DNA from: an uncultured bacterium
GTDB lineage: Bacteria; Bacillota; Clostridia; Lachnospirales; Lachnospiraceae
NCBI GenBank assembly: GCA_947647735.1
Contig: CANSLJ010000004.1
Location: forward strand, 1-64,000
Length of the DNA: 64,000 nucleotides
Direction of reading: 5' to 3'
Shown here: piece after piece, positions 57,340 to 64,000 of the stretch
How positions within the stretch are numbered: the first letter of the stretch is position 1
Layout: each line of letters opens with the position of its first letter
Translations under genes and position numbers: made by a program
The notes under the pieces: model-generated
What the model was told of the DNA's origin: nothing
Seen by the model: only the letters and a program-made list of their open reading frames with translations
Databases searched by the model: none

Positions 57340-58272
57340 CTAGCCCTGAGCATTAGGGTAAATCATTTCGACTTCCAGTTCCTGATAGGGAATATCCAGA
57401 GTTTTTGCTCCACTTAGATATTGGTTCCGCCAGTTTTCATAGTCCGGACCATCCACGATGGCAGAACTGTTATATTGACCTTCCCAGTCAGCGGACAGGA
57501 GAAAATATACATAACCATCTTTATCGATATCAATCTCATCCGGAAACGCCCCCAGATAGTTGTCAAAATCTGCCCGTTCCCGATCCCAGGCATCCACAGA
57601 ACCCAGCAATTCATAGTTGTCTGTTTCCGGCTGGTACCGGTATAAATTATAAGGCCAGAGCCGTTCTCCGGACAAGCCCTGATTATGGGACCACTCCGCC
57701 TGAATGATGCCGTTATCGTAATAGGTTAAAACAGGAAACTCGGAAAGCTCCTCCCTGAAAATGCCGTCCTGACAACTGTAGATCCGTTCTGTCATGCCTG
57801 ACATAAAAGTGTCGGAGTTCTGTAAGATCAGTTCGTCTTTGCCGTCTTTATCTATGTCGTAAACCGCGTAGGAAATCCTGTCAGGAACGGCGCCGCCCTC
57901 TTGCCCGTCCGGGAATGTTCCGTTATAACAGTAGTTTTCGATAGCATGGGCAATGTCAGCGGGAAGGCTGTCAGAATCAAAATCGACTGGACGTCCATAG
58001 GGAAGGCCTTCCTTTTCCGGCGAAGATGTTTCATCTGATTCAGAGAAAACTGATTTGGCTGTTTCGTTAGGAACCGATTCTTCAGCTTCGGCGGGAATTG
58101 CTTCTTCCACGTCGCTGGAAACGTTTTCTTCTGCTTCGTTGGAGACGGACTCATCTATATCAGCAGACAGAATGGAAGATTCTGCTGATGTTTCATTTTC
58201 TGCACTGGCGGAGCAGGCAGTCAGGCTCAAAGCAATGCATATGATACCGACGGGCATCCATGATTTTTTCAT
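57340..58272 (-). CDS. Lipoprotein with acidic repeat stalk
   Basis: A 310-residue secreted lipoprotein. The signal peptide ends in the lipobox LTAC, Cys20. Residues ~22-85 are a Ser/Glu/Asp stalk with imperfect repeats of the type EESVPNE/EEAIPAE. The C-terminal ~200 residues form a globular domain with DIDKDGKDELIL and EIDIDKDGYVY, calcium-loop-like FG-GAP elements. AAAGAG lies 9 bases before ATG 58272. Function unknown; a surface binding role is plausible. Confidence 0.85.
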   Translation of the reverse strand: MKKSWMPVGIICIALSLTACSASAENETSAESSILSADIDESVSNEAEENVSSDVEEAIPAEAEESVPNETAKSVFSESDETSSPEKEGLPYGRPVDFDSDSLPADIAHAIENYCYNGTFPDGQEGGAVPDRISYAVYDIDKDGKDELILQNSDTFMSGMTERIYSCQDGIFREELSEFPVLTYYDNGIIQAEWSHNQGLSGERLWPYNLYRYQPETDNYELLGSVDAWDRERADFDNYLGAFPDEIDIDKDGYVYFLLSADWEGQYNSSAIVDGPDYENWRNQYLSGAKTLDIPYQELEVEMIYPNAQG

Positions 58273-58325
58273 AAAAATTTTCTCTTTCAAATATTTACCC
58301 TCGATTTTTAAGGTTTTATATAGGA

Positions 58326-58354
58326 ATTATAATTCATTTTGGAGAAGAACACAA
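58326..58354 (-). promoter_or_regulatory. Promoter of the lipoprotein gene
   Basis: On the minus strand TTGTGT (58354-58349), 17-base spacer and TATAAT (58331-58326), 54 bases before the start. Confidence 0.7.
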
Positions 58355-58416
58355 TTATATATTAACCGGCTGTTTCACAGCAAAAGAAGGCAGCTCAAAA
58401 GTCTGTCATGAGATAC

Positions 58417-58444
58417 TTGATTTTAAGAAGTGGGGGGGTATAAT
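58417..58444 (+). promoter_or_regulatory. Promoter with G7 tract in the spacer
   Basis: TTGATT (58417-58422), a 16-base spacer ending in seven G residues (58432-58438) and TATAAT (58439-58444). Gain of one G would give the optimal 17-base spacing, so this could act as a phase-variable promoter for the DUF1266 gene. Confidence 0.6.
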
Positions 58445-58469
58445 AAAAACAATGGAGGATGAAGTAAAT

Positions 58470-59714
58470 ATGGCAAGATACAAAATATCAAACAAAAACA
58501 TATACGGTTTTAAGGACAATATGTATCAGATGTTTCTATTGATCCCGGTCGTATGGATCCTGACACTGCTTGTGGAGTTCGGCCTTGGGCCGATCCTGTA
58601 TATCGGTTATCAAAAAAACGTGACGCTGGAGGAAGGAGAGGCAGGAACGGAGGCCGGGCCGGATGTTCCTGTGGCCAAGTCCGTGGCGGATATGGAGCAG
58701 ATGGAAACGTTCACGCTAATCACAAAGGGCGCTGTGGTTAATTATGACGATTTCCGCGTCGGAGATGAGCTTTATCATTATATTACCCTTCCCAGCGGGG
58801 AGAAGGTATTTGCTCATATCAATAAAAAGGCGATTCAGGAGACGGATGAACTGGGGATTTACCGCCTTCCGACAGGCGTCTGGAAAGAGTGGGAGGCGCC
58901 GGAGGAGGCTTTGATCTATAAAAATCATGTGACGGATCATTATATAGATATGTATGGTGATTTTGTGCCGGTGCTGTCTGAGGATACATATACCAGAACG
59001 CTGGGAAGCGCGGCCTCTGCATGGCTGTGTATTATTGTTATAGTTCTGTACAGAGTGATCGGAGTGCGGAAGGGGCGTTTTGCGCCTGCGCTTTTCTGGA
59101 AAAGCGATCCGCTGCTGCCGAAAAATGACATGGAGTGCTGGTGCGCATCCACCTTTGCGATCTGGGCGCATTCTTTCTCCATGCTGGAGGGCTGGCCTCT
59201 GGTCACGGGCGTACATAGAAACAGGAAAGCTGTCGCCAATTTTAAAAATGTGGCGTTGGGAGAGCAGTGGGAGATCAAAAACCGGCAGGACGGCATTCAG
59301 ACTGTGCATGAACTGGTAGAGAAACATGCGGGACGATTGGATACCATGTATGCGGGTTGGGATCTGTGCCGGGCCACACAGCTTCTCGGCATGATGTATA
59401 TGGTGAAGATGATAGACCGGGAGGAGATGGACCGGGAATTCAGCGCGGCAGGAAAAGTGATCCAGCAGCAGTTCAGTTCCTGGGATGAGATGGCGGAGAG
59501 CTATCTGGGCGGATATCAGGCGTGGCTGGAGAGATGCGGAAATCAGGATGCGGTGCAATATACCGAGAGGCGCAGAGCTATTTTCAAGAAATTGAAAGCA
59601 AATATCAATGGTCCTTACTCAGTGCCCTGGCGGACGGATCTGACGTGGATGCCGGGGAACGGTAAGGGGGAGAGAACGGTGGTGAAGAGAATTTTGTCGA
59701 ATTATCGGCCATAG
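58470..59714 (+). CDS. DUF1266 membrane protein
   Basis: About 414 residues. A membrane segment (about 18-42), an extracytoplasmic region of ~130 residues and a second membrane segment (about 180-200) precede a cytoplasmic C-terminal DUF1266 domain (AGWDLCRATQLLGMMYMVKMI and YLGGYQAWLERCG). Function unknown. GGAGG lies just after the alternative ATG at 58452, so ATG 58470 is preferred, although the 11-base spacing is long. Confidence 0.8.
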   Translation: MARYKISNKNIYGFKDNMYQMFLLIPVVWILTLLVEFGLGPILYIGYQKNVTLEEGEAGTEAGPDVPVAKSVADMEQMETFTLITKGAVVNYDDFRVGDELYHYITLPSGEKVFAHINKKAIQETDELGIYRLPTGVWKEWEAPEEALIYKNHVTDHYIDMYGDFVPVLSEDTYTRTLGSAASAWLCIIVIVLYRVIGVRKGRFAPALFWKSDPLLPKNDMECWCASTFAIWAHSFSMLEGWPLVTGVHRNRKAVANFKNVALGEQWEIKNRQDGIQTVHELVEKHAGRLDTMYAGWDLCRATQLLGMMYMVKMIDREEMDREFSAAGKVIQQQFSSWDEMAESYLGGYQAWLERCGNQDAVQYTERRRAIFKKLKANINGPYSVPWRTDLTWMPGNGKGERTVVKRILSNYRP

Positions 59715-59769
59715 AACGATTTATGGGACTTTGGTTGTTGTGGAGAACTGATCATGGAATATTGATGTT

Positions 59770-60045
59770 TTAAGAGAACAAATCAGAATGTGTGCCTGTT
59801 CTGGAAGCTGTTAGAATTAGTTTTTCTTTGTCTTTTGCATAAATCAGAAGCCAGTCCGGTAAAATATGACATTCTCTAAATCCAATGTAATTTCCCTGCA
59901 GTTCATGGTCTCGATAATGCTGGGCAAGAGGCTGTTCCTTTAATAATAAATCAATAACCTCTTCCAGCAACATCATATTATAGCCCCGCTTTTTGATTCT
60001 TTTATAGTCTTTACGAAATTGTCCGGTAGTTGTTAATTTCAGCAT
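59770..60045 (-). CDS. yafQ: YafQ-type mRNA interferase toxin
   Basis: A 91-residue RelE/ParE-superfamily toxin of the YafQ group: MLKLTTTGQFRKDYKRIKKRGYN at the start, EVIDLLLKEQPL, the conserved core HELQGNYIGFRECHILPDWLLIY and a final RTGTHSDLF. The catalytic His-rich end (His-x-Asp) is present. It overlaps the antitoxin stop codon (TAATG) and has GAGGAGG upstream. Confidence 0.93.
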   Translation of the reverse strand: MLKLTTTGQFRKDYKRIKKRGYNMMLLEEVIDLLLKEQPLAQHYRDHELQGNYIGFRECHILPDWLLIYAKDKEKLILTASRTGTHSDLFS

Positions 60046-60335
60046 TACAATTCCTCCTCTGCATCAAGTTCGCAAAAAAGGGCTTTTGCAGAAGGATAGC
60101 GTTTTGCTTCGAGCTGTCCTGCTAAAATGGCACCAGCTTCTTTGATTGCGGCTTCTGTCTCTGCGTTATAGCGAGGCTGTTTTACTTCAAAGGGAAGTCC
60201 GCCTTCCATAATTGATTTGTGCAGAAAAATATTGATGGCATCCGTAATGGTAATTCCAAAACTGGAAAATAATTTTTCTGCCCGGGATTTTGTTTCCGGA
60301 TCGATCCGTAAGTTGATATTTGCAGTTTTTGGCAT
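60045..60335 (-). CDS. dinJ: DinJ/RelB-type antitoxin
   Basis: A 96-residue antitoxin with an N-terminal ribbon-helix-helix (TANINLRIDPETKSRAEKLF) and a C-terminal toxin-binding region. It is upstream of and overlaps yafQ, the standard order. AAGGAAA lies before the start. Confidence 0.93.
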   Translation of the reverse strand: MPKTANINLRIDPETKSRAEKLFSSFGITITDAINIFLHKSIMEGGLPFEVKQPRYNAETEAAIKEAGAILAGQLEAKRYPSAKALFCELDAEEEL

Positions 60336-60433
60336 AATATTTCCTTTCTTGTACTGAAGTATATGACAGACTGTTATAAATGGATATCAATCGTTTGACA
60401 GCTTTCTATACAGCACTTTTTTATTTCTTTATT

Positions 60434-60468
60434 TTATACAGTATAACTATATGTAATACAAATGTCAA
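60434..60468 (-). promoter_or_regulatory. dinJ-yafQ promoter with operator-like palindrome
   Basis: On the minus strand TTGACA (60468-60463), 17-base spacer and TATACT (60445-60440). The 13-bp inverted repeat TTATAC-A-GTATAA (60434-60446) covers the -10 box, a suitable autorepression site for DinJ. Confidence 0.75.
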
Positions 60469-60555
60469 CACAATGTAAAACATTTATGCAAATCTTCCTT
60501 TTTATAGAATATTCTGTTATACTACATACAGATATACTTTTCTGGAGAACTGATC

Positions 60556-61251
60556 ATGGAACGGATTTTGGTGGTGGAAGATGATTTAATGCTCAGCACC
60601 GGGCTTTGCTTTGAACTGGATTCGGCAGGATATGCCACGCAGGCGGCATATAATTGCAAAAAGGCGGAATATCTTATGGAAAAGGAGAAGTTTTCTCTTG
60701 TGATCCTGGATATCAATCTGCCCGATGGAAACGGTTTTGACTTGTGCAAGAAGATAAAGGATAGAAATAATGACATTCCTGTCATTTTTTTGACGGCGAA
60801 TGATCTGGAGGAAGACGTTTTAAACGGCTATGATATGGGCGCGGAGGATTATATCACGAAGCCCTTCCGTATGCCGATCCTGCTGAAGCGGGTGGAAGTG
60901 GCGCTGCGTCATGGCGGAACGGCATCAGAAAAGCAGGGAAATACAGACTGCTGGCAGGATGATTTTCTGCAGATCGATTTCGATGCCCTGACTGCGCTGC
61001 GGGGAGGCGAAAAGCTGTCTGTTACGCCGAATGAGTATAAGCTGCTCCGGGTGCTGACTGCCAATGCGGGTAATGTGGTCACAAGAAAACTGCTGCTGGA
61101 GAAGCTCTGGGACTGTGACGGGAATTTTATCGATGATCATACGCTGACCGTCACGATGAACCGGCTGAGAGCGAAGATCGAGGATGAAGAGCATACTTAT
61201 ATCAAGACGGTGCGTGGGCTTGGGTATGTATGGGAAAACAACCAGACATGA
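60556..61251 (+). CDS. OmpR-family response regulator (Bce type)
   Basis: A 231-residue regulator. The receiver domain has Asp9/Asp10, the phosphorylated Asp52 (LDINLP) and Lys102 (TKPF). The C-terminal winged helix includes the transactivation loop and TVRGLGYVW at the end. With the downstream kinase that lacks an extracellular sensor and an ABC transporter it fits the BceRS-type systems that sense antimicrobial peptides through the transporter. The last codons are part of a tandem repeat (61223-61425). Confidence 0.94.
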   Translation: MERILVVEDDLMLSTGLCFELDSAGYATQAAYNCKKAEYLMEKEKFSLVILDINLPDGNGFDLCKKIKDRNNDIPVIFLTANDLEEDVLNGYDMGAEDYITKPFRMPILLKRVEVALRHGGTASEKQGNTDCWQDDFLQIDFDALTALRGGEKLSVTPNEYKLLRVLTANAGNVVTRKLLLEKLWDCDGNFIDDHTLTVTMNRLRAKIEDEEHTYIKTVRGLGYVWENNQT

Positions 61252-61425
61252 TGGAACTATATCGGCGCCGAGCGGAGCGAGTGTGCATCGTGAAGCGTAC
61301 CATGTCTGAAAGACACGGTATGTATGAGAAAACAACTAGGTATGATGGAACTATATCGGCGCCGAGCGAAGTGAGTGTGCATCGCGAAGCGTACCATGTC
61401 TGAAAGACATGGTATGTATGGGAAA
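61223..61425 (+). repeat. 94-bp tandem repeat at the regulator-kinase junction
   Basis: Unit 1 (61223-61316) and unit 2 (61317-61410) are near-identical, and a 15-base partial third unit follows. Unit 1 begins inside the last ten codons of the regulator gene. Each unit holds a hairpin (TACCATGTCT GAA AGACATGGTA, one G-T pair in unit 1) and the palindrome CGGCGCCG. The repeat fills the gap between regulator and kinase. Confidence 0.88.
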
Positions 61426-61444
61426 GTGGATCAGGTAAGGGAAT

Positions 61445-62467
61445 ATGAGAGAAAAAAGAGAATGGATCATCAGTTTATGCATGATCCTTACCGGAGCCGC
61501 CCTGTTTAGCGGCTTTCTTTATACGGTGTGGATCTGGGTGCCGAGGGCGGGGATACGGTATCTGCTGATATTGTTCTGCGGCGGGCTATGTGTCCTTGGC
61601 CTTTTGTGGAATCTGCATCAGAGACGGCAGATCTGCCGGTTTGCGGATGAACTGTGCGGGACGCTGGATGATCTGAGCGCGGACCGGAAACCGGAAAGAT
61701 ATTTTTACTATGAGGATACGCTTGCCTCCAAAGTGCAGGGAAAGTTCCAGCAGTTTTATGATCTGATGAGCGAGGAGCGCAGACAGAGCAGGAAGGACAA
61801 GCAGGTCATACAGGAGCTGGTGTCGGATATTTCCCATCAGGTCAAAACGCCGATTGCCAATCTGCAGATGTTTTCGGGAATTCTGCAGTCCCATGAACTG
61901 AGCGGGGAGAAAAGAACGGAATTTCAGGGAATGATAGCCGGACAAATTGATAAGCTGGATTTTCTGATGCAGTCTCTGATCAAGATGTCGCGGCTGGAGA
62001 CGGGGACTTTTACGCCTCATGTGGAAAGATCTGATCTGTATGATACGATCGCGGAGGCATTAAACGGTATCTGGACAAAAGCGGAAAAGAAGGATATTCA
62101 ATTATCGGTGGAGTGTGAGAGCGGGATTATAGCAAAGCATGATCCGAAATGGACCGCGGAGGCACTGAGCAATATTCTGGACAATGGGGTGAAATATACA
62201 CCGGCAGGAGGCAGTATAAGGATCAGTGTGCGCCCCTGGCAATTCTACACCCGGGTGGATATTTCGGATACCGGCATCGGCATCCCCGAAGAGCAGTGTC
62301 ATGAGGTGTTTAAACGGTTCTGGCGCGGGGAGGAGGCGTCGCAGGAAGAAGGTGTCGGTCTGGGACTTTATCTGGCACAGGAGATCATCACAAAGCAGAG
62401 AGGGTATATCAGCGTGAACTCTGCGCCGGGAGAGGGATCTGTTTTTTCGGTTTATCTGCTGAGCTGA
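61445..62467 (+). CDS. Intramembrane-sensing histidine kinase (BceS-like)
   Basis: A 340-residue kinase with two membrane segments (about 8-31 and 38-57) joined by a very short outer loop, so no sizeable sensor domain. The HisKA domain has the phosphorylated His131 (DISHQVKTP), followed by the N box (ALSNILDNGVKY), DTGIGIP and GVGLGLYL ATP-binding motifs. Such kinases receive their signal through the partner ABC transporter, encoded next. Confidence 0.93.
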   Translation: MREKREWIISLCMILTGAALFSGFLYTVWIWVPRAGIRYLLILFCGGLCVLGLLWNLHQRRQICRFADELCGTLDDLSADRKPERYFYYEDTLASKVQGKFQQFYDLMSEERRQSRKDKQVIQELVSDISHQVKTPIANLQMFSGILQSHELSGEKRTEFQGMIAGQIDKLDFLMQSLIKMSRLETGTFTPHVERSDLYDTIAEALNGIWTKAEKKDIQLSVECESGIIAKHDPKWTAEALSNILDNGVKYTPAGGSIRISVRPWQFYTRVDISDTGIGIPEEQCHEVFKRFWRGEEASQEEGVGLGLYLAQEIITKQRGYISVNSAPGEGSVFSVYLLS

Positions 62468-62515
62468 TGTGGTATAGAGTATCACGCAGAAAGGGTTAAT
62501 GAAAAGGGATACAAT

Positions 62516-63196
62516 ATGGACATCATTACATTGCACAATGTAAAAAAATATTATGGCAGTAAAGAAAATACAGTGAAGGCCCTTGACGGCATCGATCTGC
62601 ATATCAAACAGGGGACATTTACCGCCATCGTCGGCACATCGGGAAGCGGTAAGACCACGCTTCTGAATATGATGGGCGGACTGGATGTACCTGACAGCGG
62701 GGAAGTGATCGTGAACGGCGTGAACCTCTCCGGTTTAAAGGAGGAACAGCTTGCGGTATTCCGCCGGAAAAAAGTGGGATTTATCTTCCAGAATTATAAT
62801 CTGATCCCTACACTGACCGTGGAGGAGAATATTCTGTTTCCTCTTGACCTGGACGGCTCCGCACCGGATAGGGAGTATCTGCGGGAGATCACGGAACTGT
62901 TGGGATTAAAGGACAAGCTGAACGCTTTTCCCGAGATGCTTTCCGGCGGCGGCCAGCAGAGGGCGGCGATCGCAAGGGCTCTGGCGGCGAAACCTTCCAT
63001 CATCCTTGCGGATGAGCCCACCGGCAATCTGGATTCCCAAAACGGACAGAATGTGGCAGGTCTTTTAAAAATGACAACGGAACTGTTCCATAGGACGCTT
63101 GTGATGATCACTCATAATCTAGAGCTGGCGCAGCTTGCAGACCGGGTAGTACGGTTGCAGGACGGGCGGATCGTGGAGGGTGCTGTTCATGCCTGA
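62516..63196 (+). CDS. ABC transporter ATPase (BceA/MacB type)
   Basis: A 226-residue ATPase with Walker A GTSGSGKT (40-47), signature LSGGGQQRA and Walker B ILADEPTGNLD. The fifth position of the LSGGQ signature is Gly rather than Gln. It is the ATP-hydrolysing subunit for the following permease, in antimicrobial-peptide export or resistance by analogy to Bce and related systems. Confidence 0.94.
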   Translation: MDIITLHNVKKYYGSKENTVKALDGIDLHIKQGTFTAIVGTSGSGKTTLLNMMGGLDVPDSGEVIVNGVNLSGLKEEQLAVFRRKKVGFIFQNYNLIPTLTVEENILFPLDLDGSAPDREYLREITELLGLKDKLNAFPEMLSGGGQQRAAIARALAAKPSIILADEPTGNLDSQNGQNVAGLLKMTTELFHRTLVMITHNLELAQLADRVVRLQDGRIVEGAVHA

Positions 63197-63238
63197 TTTA
63201 AAAGAGCACGCGCAGAGAGAGATAGAAGAGGAACGTAG

Positions 63239-64000
63239 ATGCTGCAAAACAACAATCTCAAAATCTGCCGGAAGCTGGTCCGGCGGGAGTTTCAATTTCA
63301 TAAGGGACAGAACCTTCTTCTTGTCATAGCGGTCACACTGGTATGTATGCTGTATACCTTTTCTTTTTGTCTGGGGAATCTGACTTATGACGGATTCCTT
63401 TATTCTTACCGGACAGTTTATGGCTCAAACAGTCATATTATATACGAAAATGTCACAAAAACACAGGCGGCGGCACTGGAAAAACATCCGGCGGTGAAAG
63501 ATGCGGTTTCTCTCTCAACGGCCGGCATACTCAGTGATGAAATGCTGGAAAACCGGAATGTAAAGCTGGCGGAGGTTTCGGAAGGCTGGGCAGAGGCAAC
63601 GGATTCCTTTCCCCTTTACGGTCGGATGCCCGAGAAAAAGGACGAGATCGCACTGGATGAGATCACTATGAATTCTCTTGTGATACCTCATGAGATCGGT
63701 GCGGAAGTCCCTGTAAAGCTGCGGTCTGAGGACGGAGTGGAATATAGCCATACGTTCCGGCTCTGCGGCTGGTGGAAAAATCTTACCGGAGAGACCGATT
63801 CCTGTGCCTGGATCACAGAGGAAGCAATGAAAGAGCTCTGCGGCAGATCACCGGATACCCTGATGCTCGGCGTAACCCTGTATCTGCCGGGAGATCTGGA
63901 AAGACAGGCGGGGGACATACTGACAGACCTCGGGATCAGGGACATTTCATACACCACCAATCTGGCGTACAATAAAGCCCGGCAGGATTATGCAAACGCG
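63239..64000 (+). CDS. ABC transporter permease, partial (FtsX/MacB type)
   Basis: The first 254 residues of a frame that stays open to the window end. An N-terminal membrane segment (about 25-48) is followed by an extracytoplasmic MacB-PCD-like domain, as in large peptide-responsive permeases. GAGG lies 7 bases before the ATG. It is the membrane partner of the preceding ATPase; the remaining permease helices lie beyond the window. Confidence 0.88.
   Translation, partial: MLQNNNLKICRKLVRREFQFHKGQNLLLVIAVTLVCMLYTFSFCLGNLTYDGFLYSYRTVYGSNSHIIYENVTKTQAAALEKHPAVKDAVSLSTAGILSDEMLENRNVKLAEVSEGWAEATDSFPLYGRMPEKKDEIALDEITMNSLVIPHEIGAEVPVKLRSEDGVEYSHTFRLCGWWKNLTGETDSCAWITEEAMKELCGRSPDTLMLGVTLYLPGDLERQAGDILTDLGIRDISYTTNLAYNKARQDYANA

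Larger units (their letters stand above)
59741..60561. repeat. 19-bp direct repeat flanking the DinJ-YafQ module
   Basis: TGGAGAACTGATCATGGAA occurs at 59741-59759 and again at 60543-60561. The second copy contains the ribosome site and start codon of the response regulator. The two copies bracket exactly the toxin-antitoxin module and its promoter. Confidence 0.85.

Noticed and set aside
61223-61425. CRISPR array
   Set aside because: Only two and a bit identical 94-bp units without unique spacers; it is a simple tandem duplication.

Overview
The window looks like a chromosomal segment from a Gram-positive anaerobe of the class Clostridia, most likely family Lachnospiraceae. The evidence is strong GGAGG-type ribosome sites, clear TTGACA/TATAAT promoters, Rex, the EF-G paralogue, a TepA-type ClpP, a class B sortase with a TPKTG-anchored BspA-like adhesin, a Re-type citrate synthase beside NADP-isocitrate dehydrogenase, a CFI-box protein and DUF1292/DUF5662/DUF1266 proteins. 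I see no rRNA, tRNA, CRISPR array, insertion sequence or prophage. Most genes are of moderate GC; 12.1-17.2 kb, 35.4-36.7 kb and 44.9-46.5 kb are visibly AT-richer.

Layout. 0-2.6 kb (minus): tyrA-aroA aromatic amino acid operon. 2.6-7.8 kb: EF-G-like GTPase and leuS, each with its own promoter and each near a long inverted-repeat element sharing a conserved 47-bp core (2668-2793 and 7796-7938). 8.2-11 kb: AAA/DUF4143 ATPase, then minus-strand genes of unknown function including a Cys/Gly-rich small protein. 11.1-18.3 kb: sortase B, its probable 1,705-residue substrate and a small secreted LRR protein, followed by a convergent subtilase without signal peptide. 20-25 kb: Re-citrate synthase, GntR regulator and isocitrate dehydrogenase, a likely 2-oxoglutarate/glutamate-forming operon with a candidate GntR operator over its promoter. 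25-29 kb: ABC-F protein, divergent MscS channel and Rex. 29-35.3 kb: MBOAT/SGNH acylation pair, Nnr, Alr and a MazF without a visible antitoxin. 36.9-44.7 kb: CorC-like protein, YebC, a nested inverted-repeat region, CFI-box protein, MetY, glycosyltransferase, large membrane protein, TepA-like protease. 44.9-46.5 kb: a GtrII-like membrane glucosyltransferase split by a frameshift at a G7 tract. 46.6-56.4 kb: gltX, UvrD-type helicase, DUF1292, a HigBA toxin-antitoxin pair with a palindromic operator, a GH13 protein lacking its catalytic nucleophile, DUF5662, trpS, a lactonase-fold propeller. 56.4-59.7 kb: double-AP2/degenerate-HNH protein, lipoprotein, DUF1266 membrane protein. 59.7-60.6 kb: DinJ-YafQ module bracketed by a 19-bp direct repeat that contains the start site of the next gene. 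60.6-64 kb: two-component system plus ABC transporter of the Bce/antimicrobial-peptide type, cut by the window end.

The most unusual items are the two inverted-repeat elements with conserved core and locus-specific arms, the G7 tracts (one in a coding sequence, one in a promoter spacer), the nested inverted repeats at 38.6 kb, the direct repeat around the toxin-antitoxin module, and the catalytically degenerate GH13 protein. All functional statements rest on motif recognition by eye; no database search was run.
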